The translations under genes and the position numbers were made by a program. This document shows, one piece after another, positions 26,228-35,661 of a stretch of DNA of 64,000 bases. The stretch comes from Pseudomonas frederiksbergensis (lineage in GTDB: Bacteria > Pseudomonadota > Gammaproteobacteria > Pseudomonadales > Pseudomonadaceae), in NCBI RefSeq assembly GCF_001874645.1, contig NZ_CP017886.1:5198501-5262500 (forward strand), in the 5' to 3' direction. Below the pieces are notes generated by a model that was given only the letters and a program-made list of their open reading frames with translations, ran no database searches and had not been told where the DNA came from. The first letter of the stretch is position 1, and the number at the start of each line of letters is the position of its first letter.

Positions 26228-27019
26228 ATGGACCGTATCCCGTCTTGCGAACCCTTCTACCAACCGCTGAACAATGAGCAGGTGCTGTTCGAACAAGCCT
26301 GGCGACACGGCATGCCGGTCTTGATCAAGGGGCCAACGGGATGCGGCAAAACCCGTTTCGTCCAGCACATGGCCCATCGGCTGAAACTGCCGCTGTACAC
26401 CGTGGCTTGCCACGATGATCTGAGTGCTGCCGACCTGATTGGCCGCCATCTGATTGGTGCCCAGGGGACCTGGTGGCAGGATGGACCGTTGACCCGCGCG
26501 GTGCGAGAAGGGGGCATCTGCTACCTCGACGAAGTGGTCGAGGCGCGCCAAGACACCGTGGTGGTGCTGCATCCGCTGGCGGATGATCGTCGGGAGTTGT
26601 TCCTGGAACGCACCGGCGAAGTGTTGCAGGCACCGCGCTCATTCATGCTGGTGGTGTCTTACAACCCCGGTTATCAGAACCTGCTCAAAGGCATGAAACC
26701 CAGTACCCGACAACGTTTCGTGGCGATGCGTTTCGGCTATCCGCCCGTGGCCGATGAAGAGCGCATTGTCGCCCGGGAGGCTCAGGTGGACAGCGCGCTG
26801 GCGGCGCAAGTCGTCAGGCTGGGGCAGGCCCTGCGCCGGCTCGATCAACATGATCTGGAGGAAGTCGCCTCGACGCGGCTGCTGATTTTCACGGCGCGAA
26901 TGATCCGCTCCGGCATGAGCCCGCGTGAGGCGTGCATGGCTTGTCTGGCCGAGCCGTTAAGCGATGATCCGTTGACCGTTGCGGCGCTGATGGACGTGGT
27001 AGATGTCCACTTCGGCTGA
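26228..27019 (+). CDS. norQ: MoxR-type AAA+ ATPase for NO reductase activation
   Basis: Cytoplasmic AAA+ chaperone that works with NorD to activate NorCB (probably iron insertion); also called NirQ in pseudomonads. It has Walker A GPTGCGKTRFV, Walker B-like GGICYLDEVVEA, sensor region VVSYNPGYQNLLKGMKPSTR and an arginine-finger region (RQRFVAMRFGYPP). The 263 residues match the family. Its end overlaps the start of norE by 17 bases. It stands directly upstream of the nor structural genes. Confidence 0.94.
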   Translation: MDRIPSCEPFYQPLNNEQVLFEQAWRHGMPVLIKGPTGCGKTRFVQHMAHRLKLPLYTVACHDDLSAADLIGRHLIGAQGTWWQDGPLTRAVREGGICYLDEVVEARQDTVVVLHPLADDRRELFLERTGEVLQAPRSFMLVVSYNPGYQNLLKGMKPSTRQRFVAMRFGYPPVADEERIVAREAQVDSALAAQVVRLGQALRRLDQHDLEEVASTRLLIFTARMIRSGMSPREACMACLAEPLSDDPLTVAALMDVVDVHFG

Positions 27020-27590
27020 AGCCAGGGGTGTTTCCCGTGGCCACCTGCCAGGCGATCTGGCGATGTGGTTTTTCATTCTGGCCGAGCTGTCGGTGTTCGC
27101 CATCCTGATTCTGGCGTTCGCCGTGACCCAGGCACTCAAACCGCAAATGTTCGGCGAAAGCCGTCAGTTGCTCAACACCTCTACCGGCCTGGCGATGACC
27201 CTGAGTCTGCTCACCGCAGGGCTGTTCGCTGCACTGGCTCAAGAGCAAATCAGGTACTCACGACCCCGCCACGGCGCCATCTTCCTGTTGGCAGCGTTGC
27301 TGGCCGCCAGTGTCTACGTGGTGCTGAAGCTCACTGAATACCGACATTTGCTGGGTGCCGGGTTGGGGATGGAGCACAACACGTTTTTCACCCTCTACTG
27401 GATTCTCACCGGTTTTCATTTTCTCCACGTATTGCTCGGCATGTTCATTCTCGGCTGGCTGGCCGAGCGCTGTCGCCGTGGCCTGCACAATGCGAGCAAC
27501 CGCAGTGGGTTTGAATCGGGTGTGCTGTATTGGCACATGGTCGATCTGATCTGGGTCGTGCTTTTTCCACTGGTCTACGTTTTGAATTGA
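27003..27590 (+). CDS. norE: NorE, cytochrome oxidase subunit III-like protein
   Basis: 195-residue membrane protein with about five helices, of the cytochrome c oxidase subunit III family. The family strings DLAMWFFILAELSVF, EHNTFFTLYWILTGFHFLHV and YWHMVDLIWVVLFPLVY are evident. NorE (NirO) is a known accessory of NO reductase, needed for full activity but not catalytic. It overlaps norQ and is followed at 13 bases by norF. Confidence 0.92.
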   Translation: MSTSAEARGVSRGHLPGDLAMWFFILAELSVFAILILAFAVTQALKPQMFGESRQLLNTSTGLAMTLSLLTAGLFAALAQEQIRYSRPRHGAIFLLAALLAASVYVVLKLTEYRHLLGAGLGMEHNTFFTLYWILTGFHFLHVLLGMFILGWLAERCRRGLHNASNRSGFESGVLYWHMVDLIWVVLFPLVYVLN

Positions 27591-27603
27591 CGGAGGGCAT
27601 TTT

Positions 27604-27855
27604 GTGTCAGCTTCCAGTTTTCTGTTGGCCTGCTGGACAGCGCTGGCCACGTTAAGTGTCTGCACGGTGGTGCTGGCACAGGTGGGCGCGACGTGGCGGC
27701 TGTCCATTGCCATCTTGCTGGTGGCGGTCGGCAAGGCCTGGCTGATCGCCGACGGCTTCATGGAGATGCGTCGGGCGCCGCGACTGTGGCGCCGGTTGAT
27801 ACTGAGCTGGGCGCTGGTGTTGGCGGCAGTGGTGGGCTTGACCCTGATCCTGTGA
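27604..27855 (+). CDS. norF: NorF, small membrane accessory of NO reductase
   Basis: 83 residues with two or three hydrophobic helices, resembling cytochrome oxidase subunit IV-like NorF proteins (VAVGKAWLIADGFMEMRRAP is the conserved centre). The start is a GTG at 27604 behind GGAGGG. It is encoded with norQ and norE and probably helps assemble NorCB. Confidence 0.85.
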   Translation: MSASSFLLACWTALATLSVCTVVLAQVGATWRLSIAILLVAVGKAWLIADGFMEMRRAPRLWRRLILSWALVLAAVVGLTLIL

Positions 27856-27904
27856 CCACGGCTGTCGGACCGGACGAATACCTGACCAAAACCATCGGAG
27901 TTTC

Positions 27905-27918
27905 TTGATTGCCATCAA
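27905..27918. promoter_or_regulatory. ANR/DNR box of norCB
   Basis: TTGAT-TGCC-ATCAA is a perfect consensus. A -10-like TAGAAT at 27942-27947 is placed correctly for a box centred near -41.5. norC starts at 27976. Confidence 0.92.
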
Positions 27919-27975
27919 GCAGGTTTCCACCCTGCGCTTCCTAGAATGGACGGGCCAAGCAAAGAGGAAGCGACC

Positions 27976-28416
27976 ATGTCAGAGACCTTCACAAAAGGCA
28001 TGGCCAGGAATATCTACTTCGGGGGAAGTGTCTTCTTCTTCCTGATATTCCTGGCCTTGACCTATCACACGGAACAGACCTTTCCCGCCCGCACCAATGA
28101 AGCGCAGCTAAGCGAGTCAGTGGTGCGCGGCAAGTTGGTCTGGGAGCAAAACAACTGCGTCGGCTGCCACACGTTACTGGGCGAGGGCGCCTACTTTGCG
28201 CCTGAGTTGGGCAACGTGTTCCAGCGTCGCGGCGGGGAGGAGGGCTTCAAGCCTTTCCTGCATGCCTGGATGAAAATGCAGCCGTTGGGCGTACCGGGCC
28301 GGCGAGCGATGCCTCAGTTCAACTTGAGTGGCCAGGAGGTGGATGACATCGCCGAGTTCCTCAAATGGAGCTCGAAAATCAACACCAATGGCTGGCCGCC
28401 AAACAAGGAGGGCTAA
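27976..28416 (+). CDS. norC: Nitric oxide reductase subunit C (cytochrome c)
   Basis: Membrane-anchored cytochrome c that passes electrons to NorB. There is one N-terminal helix (NIYFGGSVFFFLIFLALTY), then a periplasmic heme domain with NNCVGCHTLLGEGAYFAPEL (CxxCH) and a later Met ligand region (GRRAMPQFNLS). The 146 residues match NorC. The start at 27976 is preferred over an in-frame ATG at 27946, which overlaps the likely transcription start. norB follows four bases after the stop. Confidence 0.97.
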   Translation: MSETFTKGMARNIYFGGSVFFFLIFLALTYHTEQTFPARTNEAQLSESVVRGKLVWEQNNCVGCHTLLGEGAYFAPELGNVFQRRGGEEGFKPFLHAWMKMQPLGVPGRRAMPQFNLSGQEVDDIAEFLKWSSKINTNGWPPNKEG

Positions 28417-29847
<1,431 letters not shown>

Positions 29848-29868
29848 GCCGGGATAACGGCTAGAAAA

Positions 29869-29897
29869 GGTCGGCCCGGCTGATACAGCGGGCCGTT
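29869..29897 (+). terminator. Terminator or attenuator between norB and norD
   Basis: CGGCCC-G-GCTG and CAGC-GGGCCG pair around ATA with one bulged G, followed by six T. It would let norCB be made in excess over norD. Confidence 0.75.
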
Positions 29898-29925
29898 TTT
29901 TGGCTTTCCAAGAAGGGTAAACAGC

Positions 29926-31767
29926 ATGGCCTTTACCGTCGAACTGGAAGAGTGGGTCGGCAGTGTCTGGCATCGCTTCATCACCCGGCGCGCCAGCCCG
30001 GATTTCCCCGAAGCGCGCGTCGAACTGGCCAACCAGCAACGCCTGCTGGCGCTGTTGTTTCGCGCCATGGGCGGCGCCAATGGCATCAGTGTGGAAGCGG
30101 CCAGTGACCGCGACCTGTTGCTGCGGCGCAACGTACTGCAACAGATCGCCGGCACCTGCAAACAAGTGCCATTGGCGTGGTGTGACGAGAATAGCCTTCG
30201 GCTGCCGGCGAGCCTCGCGGTTTTCCCTGAAGTCGCACTCAATGAGGAGCTCTATCGTTGGCTTGCGTTGCTGGCAGCGCAGGCCGGTCAGATGCGGCAC
30301 TGGGGTCGTGACAACCAACGCTGGACGCAACGGCTGTTGCGGCGCTATCCAGCGCTGCGTACCCGCTATAAACGCCTGGTCGATGCCCATCTGCAATTGC
30401 GCCCGGATCCGGCCTCGTTGAACCGCAGCGAAGCGGCACTGGAAAGGGCGTTATGCCAGGCGCTGCGCGAGCCGGGCAGTGTCGAACATTTTCCCCGTAG
30501 CGAACGGGCGGCCTGGCCGCTGCCGCTGTGGTTGTACCCGCCGCAACATCTTGCCAGCCCGCAGGCTGCGGATCTGGGCGAGGACTCGGAAGAGTCTCTG
30601 GCTACGCCTCCCGGCGAGCAGAAAGGCGGGCGCAAGCGCGCCACACGGATTGATGAAAGCACCCGAGCGGGCGGGCTATTGGTGGTGCGTCTGGAGAACC
30701 TGTTCAGTTGGACCGAACACGTGGATCTGGATCGTTGGTCGGATGACAGCGAAGACCCGGACGCCGCCAGGGTCGCCGACGATCTGGACGAGTTGACCCT
30801 GTCGCGTACCCGGCTGCGCAAGGGCGGCGGCTTGAAGCTGCACCTGGATTTGCCACCCGCCGATGTCGACGATATTCCCCTGGGCGAGGGCATCAAGTTG
30901 CCTGAGTGGGACTATCGCAAACAGCAGATGCAGGACGCCTTCGTCAATCTGCAAATGATGGTGCCCCGTGACTGTGAGGCGCAGCCGCTGCCGCCACGGC
31001 TGAAGGCCTCGGCACAGCGTCTGCGGCGTCAGTTTGAGCACCTGCGCAATGATCGCCAATGGTTACGCCAGCAAACTCAAGGGTCAGAACTGGACATGCA
31101 GGCCTGGCTGGATTTTCACGTTGAACGCGAGCATGGCCAGTGCGCTGAACGCGGTCTGTTCATGGAGCAACGCCAGACTCGCCGCGACCTGGCGTGCCTG
31201 TTGCTGGCTGATGTGTCGATGTCCACCGATGCCCACCTGAACGATGAGCATCGCATCATTGATGTCATCCGCGACAGCCTGCTGCTGTTCGGCGAAACCC
31301 TGTCGGGGCTGGGTGATGATTTCGCCCTGTACGGATTTTCCTCGCTGCGTCGTCAGCAAGTGCGCCTGCAGGAACTCAAGTCTTTCACCCAGCGTTATGA
31401 CGATCACAGTCGAGGTCGTATTCAAGGGCTCAAGCCTGGGTACTACACGCGCATGGGCGCGGCGATTCGCCAGGCCACGCAACTATTGGGCACGAGCAGG
31501 CGGCGCAGCAAACTGTTGCTGCTGCTGACGGATGGCAAACCGAATGATCTGGATCTGTATGAGGGCCGCTACGGTGTTGAAGACACCCGCGAGGCAGTGC
31601 TGGAGGCTCGGCGTCAGGGGCTGACGCCGTTCTGTATCACGATTGATCGCGAGGCCGGGGATTACCTGCCGTACATGTTCGGCGCCAATGGCTACACCTT
31701 GATCCGCCAGCCTGAACAACTACCCCTGCGCTTGCCGCAGCTGTATCGCCAACTGACCCAGCCTTGA
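29926..31767 (+). CDS. norD: NorD, von Willebrand factor A protein for NO reductase activation
   Basis: 613 residues. The C-terminal third is a VWA domain with the MIDAS metal motif DVSMSTDAHLND (DxSxS), then GDDFALYGFSS and LLTDGKPNDLDLYEGRYG. The N-terminal part is the long NorD-specific helical region rich in charged residues. NorD pairs with the AAA+ protein NorQ to activate NorCB. It is separated from norB by a hairpin and probably receives reduced read-through. Confidence 0.95.
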   Translation: MAFTVELEEWVGSVWHRFITRRASPDFPEARVELANQQRLLALLFRAMGGANGISVEAASDRDLLLRRNVLQQIAGTCKQVPLAWCDENSLRLPASLAVFPEVALNEELYRWLALLAAQAGQMRHWGRDNQRWTQRLLRRYPALRTRYKRLVDAHLQLRPDPASLNRSEAALERALCQALREPGSVEHFPRSERAAWPLPLWLYPPQHLASPQAADLGEDSEESLATPPGEQKGGRKRATRIDESTRAGGLLVVRLENLFSWTEHVDLDRWSDDSEDPDAARVADDLDELTLSRTRLRKGGGLKLHLDLPPADVDDIPLGEGIKLPEWDYRKQQMQDAFVNLQMMVPRDCEAQPLPPRLKASAQRLRRQFEHLRNDRQWLRQQTQGSELDMQAWLDFHVEREHGQCAERGLFMEQRQTRRDLACLLLADVSMSTDAHLNDEHRIIDVIRDSLLLFGETLSGLGDDFALYGFSSLRRQQVRLQELKSFTQRYDDHSRGRIQGLKPGYYTRMGAAIRQATQLLGTSRRRSKLLLLLTDGKPNDLDLYEGRYGVEDTREAVLEARRQGLTPFCITIDREAGDYLPYMFGANGYTLIRQPEQLPLRLPQLYRQLTQP

Positions 31768-31790
31768 GCCCGGGTTTGAATCAAGCAGCA

Positions 31791-31982
31791 TCAACTGATG
31801 CTGCGCGGCAGCCAGAAAAACATCGCGACGCAAAAGATCGTCAGGCCGATGCAGAACCACCTGAACCGGCGCAGTCGACGTTCCTGGACGCGTTCGGCCA
31901 TCACCGGCAGCGGCATGCCGCATTGGCGGCATTCGGATTGCTGTGGCGGATTCGTGTGTTGGCAATACAGGCAGACGGGCAT
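31791..31982 (-). CDS. dnrP: DnrP-like small zinc-ribbon membrane protein
   Basis: 63 residues. The N-terminal MPVCLYCQHTNPPQQSECRQ, ending in a second CxxC, forms a double-CxxC zinc ribbon. It is followed by a basic helix and one membrane helix (FCIGLTIFCVAMFFWLP). It begins five bases after the dnr stop codon and is surely cotranscribed. The name DnrP is used in pseudomonads for this dnr-linked protein; its function is not established. The ATG at 31982 is preferred to a GTG nine bases earlier that overlaps dnr. Confidence 0.75.
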   Translation of the reverse strand: MPVCLYCQHTNPPQQSECRQCGMPLPVMAERVQERRLRRFRWFCIGLTIFCVAMFFWLPRSIS

Positions 31983-31987
31983 GGCAC

Positions 31988-32671
31988 TCACTCGAACTGT
32001 TCCAGGCGCAGACGATCAAGAATGGCGATTTGGCGGCCGTCCTGGGTGATGATTTTTTCATCGATCAGGCGCCGGATGATCCGCGAAAAGGTTTCCGGCT
32101 GGATCGACAGATGCCCGGCGATCAGTTGCTTGGCCATCGGCAGTTCGAATTGGCTTTCTACGGTTTGCAAGCGCACCAGCTGCGTCAGCAGATAACGCAC
32201 GACCCGGTGGGTGGCGTTTTTCAGGGACAGGGTTTCGATTTCGTTGACCCGTTGATGCAAACGAACACAGAGCTTGCCGAGCAGCGCAAAGGTCAGCCGG
32301 CTATTGCTCTGAAGCAGCTGCATGTAGGTGCTGTTGGATAACCGGTAGAGCTGAGTAGGGCAGACCGCCTCTGCCGAGGCCACATAGTTCGGGGTGTCCA
32401 TCAACATCATCGCCTCGGCGAAGGTTTGCCGATCGCCGATGACTTCAAACACTTTCTCCTGCCCATCAGGTGTCAAACGGTAGATTTTCACCGCCCCTGC
32501 GATCACGAAATAAAACGAGTCGGCCGGTTCGCCCTGACGAAACAGCGGTTCGCCTTTGTCGATGCTCAGCAGGTGGCTGGTACTCATCAATTCATCCAGC
32601 TGTTCTTCGTTCAGCGGCTCGAACAAATGATGACTGCGCAGAATCTGGTGGTGGACGCGATGAAGCACCAT
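31988..32671 (-). CDS. dnr: DNR, NO-responsive Crp/Fnr-family regulator
   Basis: Heme-binding NO sensor that activates denitrification promoters in pseudomonads. Over its whole 227 residues it follows P. aeruginosa DNR (VHHQILRSHHLFEPL, FRQGEPADSFYFVIAG, KIYRLTPDGQEKVFEV, FAEAMMLMDTPNYVAS, LSLKNATHRVVRYLLT, AGHLSIQPETFSRIIRRL). The recognition helix has the FNR-type E-x2-SR spacing (ETFSR), and the N-terminus lacks the cysteine cluster of ANR. Upstream are a 29-residue peptide gene and a sigma-54/NorR promoter. dnrP follows. Confidence 0.96.
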   Translation of the reverse strand: MVLHRVHHQILRSHHLFEPLNEEQLDELMSTSHLLSIDKGEPLFRQGEPADSFYFVIAGAVKIYRLTPDGQEKVFEVIGDRQTFAEAMMLMDTPNYVASAEAVCPTQLYRLSNSTYMQLLQSNSRLTFALLGKLCVRLHQRVNEIETLSLKNATHRVVRYLLTQLVRLQTVESQFELPMAKQLIAGHLSIQPETFSRIIRRLIDEKIITQDGRQIAILDRLRLEQFE

Positions 32672-32712
32672 GGAAGTTCATCCTGAAGGTTGAGGAAGGG
32701 GAGGTTATCCCG

Positions 32713-32802
32713 TCAGACGAGGCCCAGAGAGAGACTGCTGGCCAGGGCCAGGATTGAGCTCAACACCACAAACCAGGCCAGTGGCTGGATGAGTTTTTTC
32801 AT
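32713..32802 (-). CDS. 29-residue single-helix membrane peptide upstream of dnr
   Basis: It reads MKKLIQPLAWFVVLSSILAL then ASSLSLGLV: a positively charged start and one hydrophobic helix. GGAG sits six bases before the ATG. The stop is 41 bases before dnr. It is the first open frame after the sigma-54 promoter at 32858-32873, so it would be the leader gene of the NorR-driven dnr transcript. No family is recognised; a short likeness to the NarX helix (ILALASSLS) may be chance. Confidence 0.55.
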   Translation of the reverse strand: MKKLIQPLAWFVVLSSILALASSLSLGLV

Positions 32803-32857
32803 GACGACTCCGGGTAATCGAGAGGGGGCGAAGGTTTCTATAAGGTTGCCCATGCTG

Positions 32858-32873
32858 AGCAAGACGCGGGCCA
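32858..32873 (-). promoter_or_regulatory. Predicted sigma-54 promoter of the peptide-dnr operon
   Basis: On the minus strand TGGCCCG-CGTC-TTGCT matches the -24/-12 consensus TGGCACG-N4-TTGCW at all but one position. Transcription would start near 32846, about 44 bases before the peptide ATG. Confidence 0.75.
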
Positions 32874-32915
32874 TGCCCCCAAGCCGTTGTTTGCTTGGGC
32901 TCATCAAAATATGAG

Positions 32916-32970
32916 GTAAAAAAGACCATGTTTTTTAGGGTTTAAATAACCATTAAAGGGTCATTTGTAC
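32916..32970 (-). promoter_or_regulatory. Three NorR enhancer boxes for the dnr promoter
   Basis: GT-N7-AC occurs at 32916-32926 (GTAAAAAAGAC), 32940-32950 (GTTTAAATAAC) and 32960-32970 (GTCATTTGTAC). Box centres fall near -75, -99 and -119 from the predicted sigma-54 start. The spacing equals that before ytfE within one base. Confidence 0.72.
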
Positions 32971-33046
32971 CCTAAATGGATGGCTGCGCTGACAACGCAA
33001 GCCAGCCCCTGCACGGATCGGTGCCGGAGGCACGGCCCTTGCACTC

Positions 33047-33060
33047 TTGATCTGCGACAA
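33047..33060. promoter_or_regulatory. Possible ANR/DNR box before nnrS
   Basis: TTGAT-CTGC-GACAA has a perfect left half and a weaker right half. It is 97 bases before the nnrS start. Confidence 0.45.
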
Positions 33061-33156
33061 AGGCGTTTGGTTGCGAATAACCAATGATTGCCCGCGGATT
33101 TACCTCGACGCTTGCAGGTGGGTGTCAGGTCAGCAACAAGGCAGAGGAGTGGCTTT

Positions 33157-34347
33157 ATGCAAGTGCTTGAGCGCCGTAAAGCGATGGCGATCCCACCGCT
33201 GTTACGGCTGGCCTTTCGGCCATTTTTCCTCGCAGGCTGTCTGTTGGCGGTGCTGGCCATACCGCTTTGGCTGGCAGCCTTCAGCGGCTCAGTCTCAAAC
33301 TGGACGCCTGCGGGCGGTTGGCTGGGCTGGCATCGGCATGAATTGCTGTTCGGGTTCGGGCTGGCGATTATCGCGGGCTTTCTGCTGACCGCCGTGCAGA
33401 CCTGGTCCGGTCGCCCCGGCCTCAGCGGCAAACCGTTGGCTGCCCTGGCGCTGCTGTGGTTGTGCGCACGAGTGGCGTGGCTGGCCAATCTGCCGTGGCC
33501 GTTGCTCGCGGCGCTGGAGTTGGCGTTTCCGCTGGCGGTGGCGTTTCTCATGGGCTTGACCCTGTGGAAGGTGCGGCAGAAGCGTAACTACCCGATTGTG
33601 GTGGTGTTGCTGCTGTTAGCCGCGGCCGACGGGCTGTCCCTGTGTGGCTTGCTCGAAGGTCATGAAGGCTGGCAGCGCCAAGGCGTACTGACCGGCATCT
33701 GGCTGGTGGCGGCGATGATGGGTTTGATCGGCGGGCGGGTCATTCCGTTTTTCACCCAGCGCGGCCTCGGTCGGGTCGATGGCGTTGCCCCTTGGCCCTG
33801 GCTGGATTGGCTACTGTTGGTGGGCTCACCGCTGGTGGCGTTGTTGTATGCGGTGGGGCCTGCGCTCAACCCCAATGTCTGGGTGGGTTTGCTGTTCGCC
33901 GTGTTGGCCGCAGGGCATCTGGTGCGCCTGGTTCGCTGGCATGATCGGGCACTTTGGCGCGTGCCGTTGCTGTGGTCGTTGCACCTGGCCTATGGCTGGT
34001 TGGCGCTGGCGTGTCTGGGGATGGCGCTGTGGCATTTCGGCGTGCCGCTGAACCCGAGCCTGGCGGTGCATTGCCTGACGATAGGTGCGATGGGGGGCCT
34101 GGTGCTGGCGATGATCGCGCGGGTCAGCCTGGGGCATACCGGCCGCGCACTGGAACCGCCGTCGGGCATGACCCTGGCGTTCATTTTGCTGAATCTGGCG
34201 TGTCTCAGTCGGGTCGTATTGATCAACTTCTTTCCCTTGCCGGCGTTGTGGCTGGCGGGTCTGTGCTGGGCGCTGGCGTTTGCGCTGTACGCCTGGCGTT
34301 ACGGGCCGATGCTGCTGCGAACCCGGGTTGACGGTCATCCGGGATGA
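33157..34347 (+). CDS. nnrS: NnrS family heme-copper membrane protein
   Basis: 396-residue inner-membrane protein with about 12 helices that protects cells from NO-related stress. NnrS-specific motifs include LLRLAFRPFFLAG at the start, GWHRHELLFGFGLAIIAGFL (His-rich second helix), GRVIPFFTQRGLGR, and LTIGAMGGLVLAMIARVSLG followed by HTGR. Conserved histidines are probable heme and copper ligands. The ATG at 33157 follows a GAGGAG site. It is followed 28 bases later by the small four-helix protein gene. Confidence 0.92.
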   Translation: MQVLERRKAMAIPPLLRLAFRPFFLAGCLLAVLAIPLWLAAFSGSVSNWTPAGGWLGWHRHELLFGFGLAIIAGFLLTAVQTWSGRPGLSGKPLAALALLWLCARVAWLANLPWPLLAALELAFPLAVAFLMGLTLWKVRQKRNYPIVVVLLLLAAADGLSLCGLLEGHEGWQRQGVLTGIWLVAAMMGLIGGRVIPFFTQRGLGRVDGVAPWPWLDWLLLVGSPLVALLYAVGPALNPNVWVGLLFAVLAAGHLVRLVRWHDRALWRVPLLWSLHLAYGWLALACLGMALWHFGVPLNPSLAVHCLTIGAMGGLVLAMIARVSLGHTGRALEPPSGMTLAFILLNLACLSRVVLINFFPLPALWLAGLCWALAFALYAWRYGPMLLRTRVDGHPG

Positions 34348-34375
34348 TCAAGTGAACTGATGGAGGCTACCGGTG

Positions 34376-34813
34376 ATGTATCCCTTTTTACTGGTGACAC
34401 ACCTGCTGGCGGCGATTGCCTTCATCGGGACGCTGTTTTTCGAGGTCATCATCTGGCATCACGCGCGCCAGCAGTTGGCGGATGCCGGGCAAGCGACGGC
34501 GGATCAAGCGATCGCGGTGCGCTCACGCAAGGTGCTGCACGGTGTGGTGTTGCTGTTGTATGGCGCCGGCATCAGCTTGGCGTGGCAATACCGGGGCGCA
34601 TTGAGCCAGCCGCTGGCCAGCAGTTTTGGCACCTTGTTGAGCCTGAAAATCTTGCTGGCCTTGAGCATCATCGGCCATTACTTTTTGCTGGCGTATTGGC
34701 TGAAAAGCGCTCAACTGACCACCACCCGGGCGAGCTGGATTCGCCGCAGCATCCTCGGGCACATGGTGTTGATCGTGATCCTCGCCAAGGCGATGTTCTA
34801 TTGGCATGGCTGA
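34376..34813 (+). CDS. Four-helix membrane protein linked to nnrS
   Basis: 145 residues with about four helices, paralogous to the protein at 22661-23104 (FIGTLFFEV, PLASSFGTLL, GHMVLIVILAKAMFY). Three conserved histidines are at residue 8 or so, in helix 3 (IIGHYF) and in helix 4 (LGHMVL), a pattern suited to heme or metal ligation. The start is ATG 34376 or the adjacent GTG 34373. It is cotranscribed with nnrS, so a role in NO handling or heme-copper assembly is inferred. Confidence 0.8.
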   Translation: MYPFLLVTHLLAAIAFIGTLFFEVIIWHHARQQLADAGQATADQAIAVRSRKVLHGVVLLLYGAGISLAWQYRGALSQPLASSFGTLLSLKILLALSIIGHYFLLAYWLKSAQLTTTRASWIRRSILGHMVLIVILAKAMFYWHG

Positions 34814-34835
34814 GCGCAAAAAGTCCCCGGCAGAC

Positions 34836-34870
34836 AAAACCCGCGGCAACCGGTTGGCTGGCGCGGGTTT
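34836..34870. terminator. Hairpin between the convergent nnrS and ytfE units
   Basis: AAACCCGC and GCGGGTTT arms (with CAACC/GGTTG inside) form a bidirectional stem at the meeting point of two convergent genes. Confidence 0.6.
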
Positions 34871-34888
34871 GGTGTGAGCGGCAATCGG

Positions 34889-35563
34889 TCAATGGTGAGG
34901 GTTCAAGGCGTTTACGAACAGCACATTGTTTTCCAGATGGATGTGCTGCATCAGATCGTCTCGAAACTCCAGCAGCCCGCGATAAAGGGCACGCCAGGTG
35001 TTACAGGCATCAGCCGGCGGGGTGATGTGGTTGGTCAGCGCGAGCATCTTCTCCAGGGCTTCACCATGTTGATCGTGTTCGAAGCGCAGCACCTGGATCG
35101 GCGGAGCAGCCTGAGGCCCGATGCCCTGTTGCAGCATCGGGAAGAGCACTTGTTCTTCCTTGAGCATGTGGCCTTCGAGTTCTTGTTGCATGTCCGTCAG
35201 GTGATCGGCCAGGCCGTTGGGGCAACTGCTGCGCGCCCCGTGGACGTGCTCGACACGGCGGGCCAGACGGATCAGTTCCGGCAGTTGCTCGCGGTGGCGG
35301 GCGTGATAGCGCGTCAGCAGGTGGGCGATCAACGCCTCCGACGGTTCGTTGCGCCAGTCGTGCTGAGTTTCGCCGGCGTCTTGCAGAATGTGCAGGGCAT
35401 CGGCAATCAGTAGCGGGTCGAGGTCTTTGGCAAGGGCTGCTTCACGCAGGCTTTTATGCCCGCCGCAACAGAAGTCCAGTTTGAAGGTGTGGAAAATCCG
35501 GGTGGCACCGGGTATGTCGCAGGCCAGTTGGCCGAGGCTTTGTTCCAGTAAGGTCTGGCTCAT
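34889..35563 (-). CDS. ytfE: YtfE/ScdA iron-sulfur cluster repair di-iron protein
   Basis: Repairs NO- and oxidant-damaged iron-sulfur clusters in the cytoplasm. The ScdA N-terminal domain has FKLDFCCGGHKSLREAA with the Cys-Cys pair. The hemerythrin-like C-terminal domain supplies di-iron ligands in RYHARHREQLPEL, HMLKEEQVLFPML, FEHDQHGEAL and HIHLENNVLFV. The start at 35563 gives MSQTLLEQSLG and 224 residues. It is divergent from norR and preceded by a sigma-54 promoter with three NorR boxes, so induction by NO through NorR is predicted. Confidence 0.95.
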   Translation of the reverse strand: MSQTLLEQSLGQLACDIPGATRIFHTFKLDFCCGGHKSLREAALAKDLDPLLIADALHILQDAGETQHDWRNEPSEALIAHLLTRYHARHREQLPELIRLARRVEHVHGARSSCPNGLADHLTDMQQELEGHMLKEEQVLFPMLQQGIGPQAAPPIQVLRFEHDQHGEALEKMLALTNHITPPADACNTWRALYRGLLEFRDDLMQHIHLENNVLFVNALNPHH

Positions 35564-35604
35564 CAGGGTTCCTTGTTTGGATTTCAACGGTTCCCCAAGG
35601 TCAT

Positions 35605-35620
35605 TGCATTCGGCATGCCA
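35605..35620 (-). promoter_or_regulatory. Predicted sigma-54 promoter of ytfE
   Basis: On the minus strand TGGCATG-CCGA-ATGCA keeps the key GG and GC with the correct spacing. Transcription would start near 35593, 30 bases before the ytfE start codon. Confidence 0.72.
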
Positions 35621-35661
35621 TAGTTAAGTAATTGATAAATATGAATTAATTTTTAGTTGTG

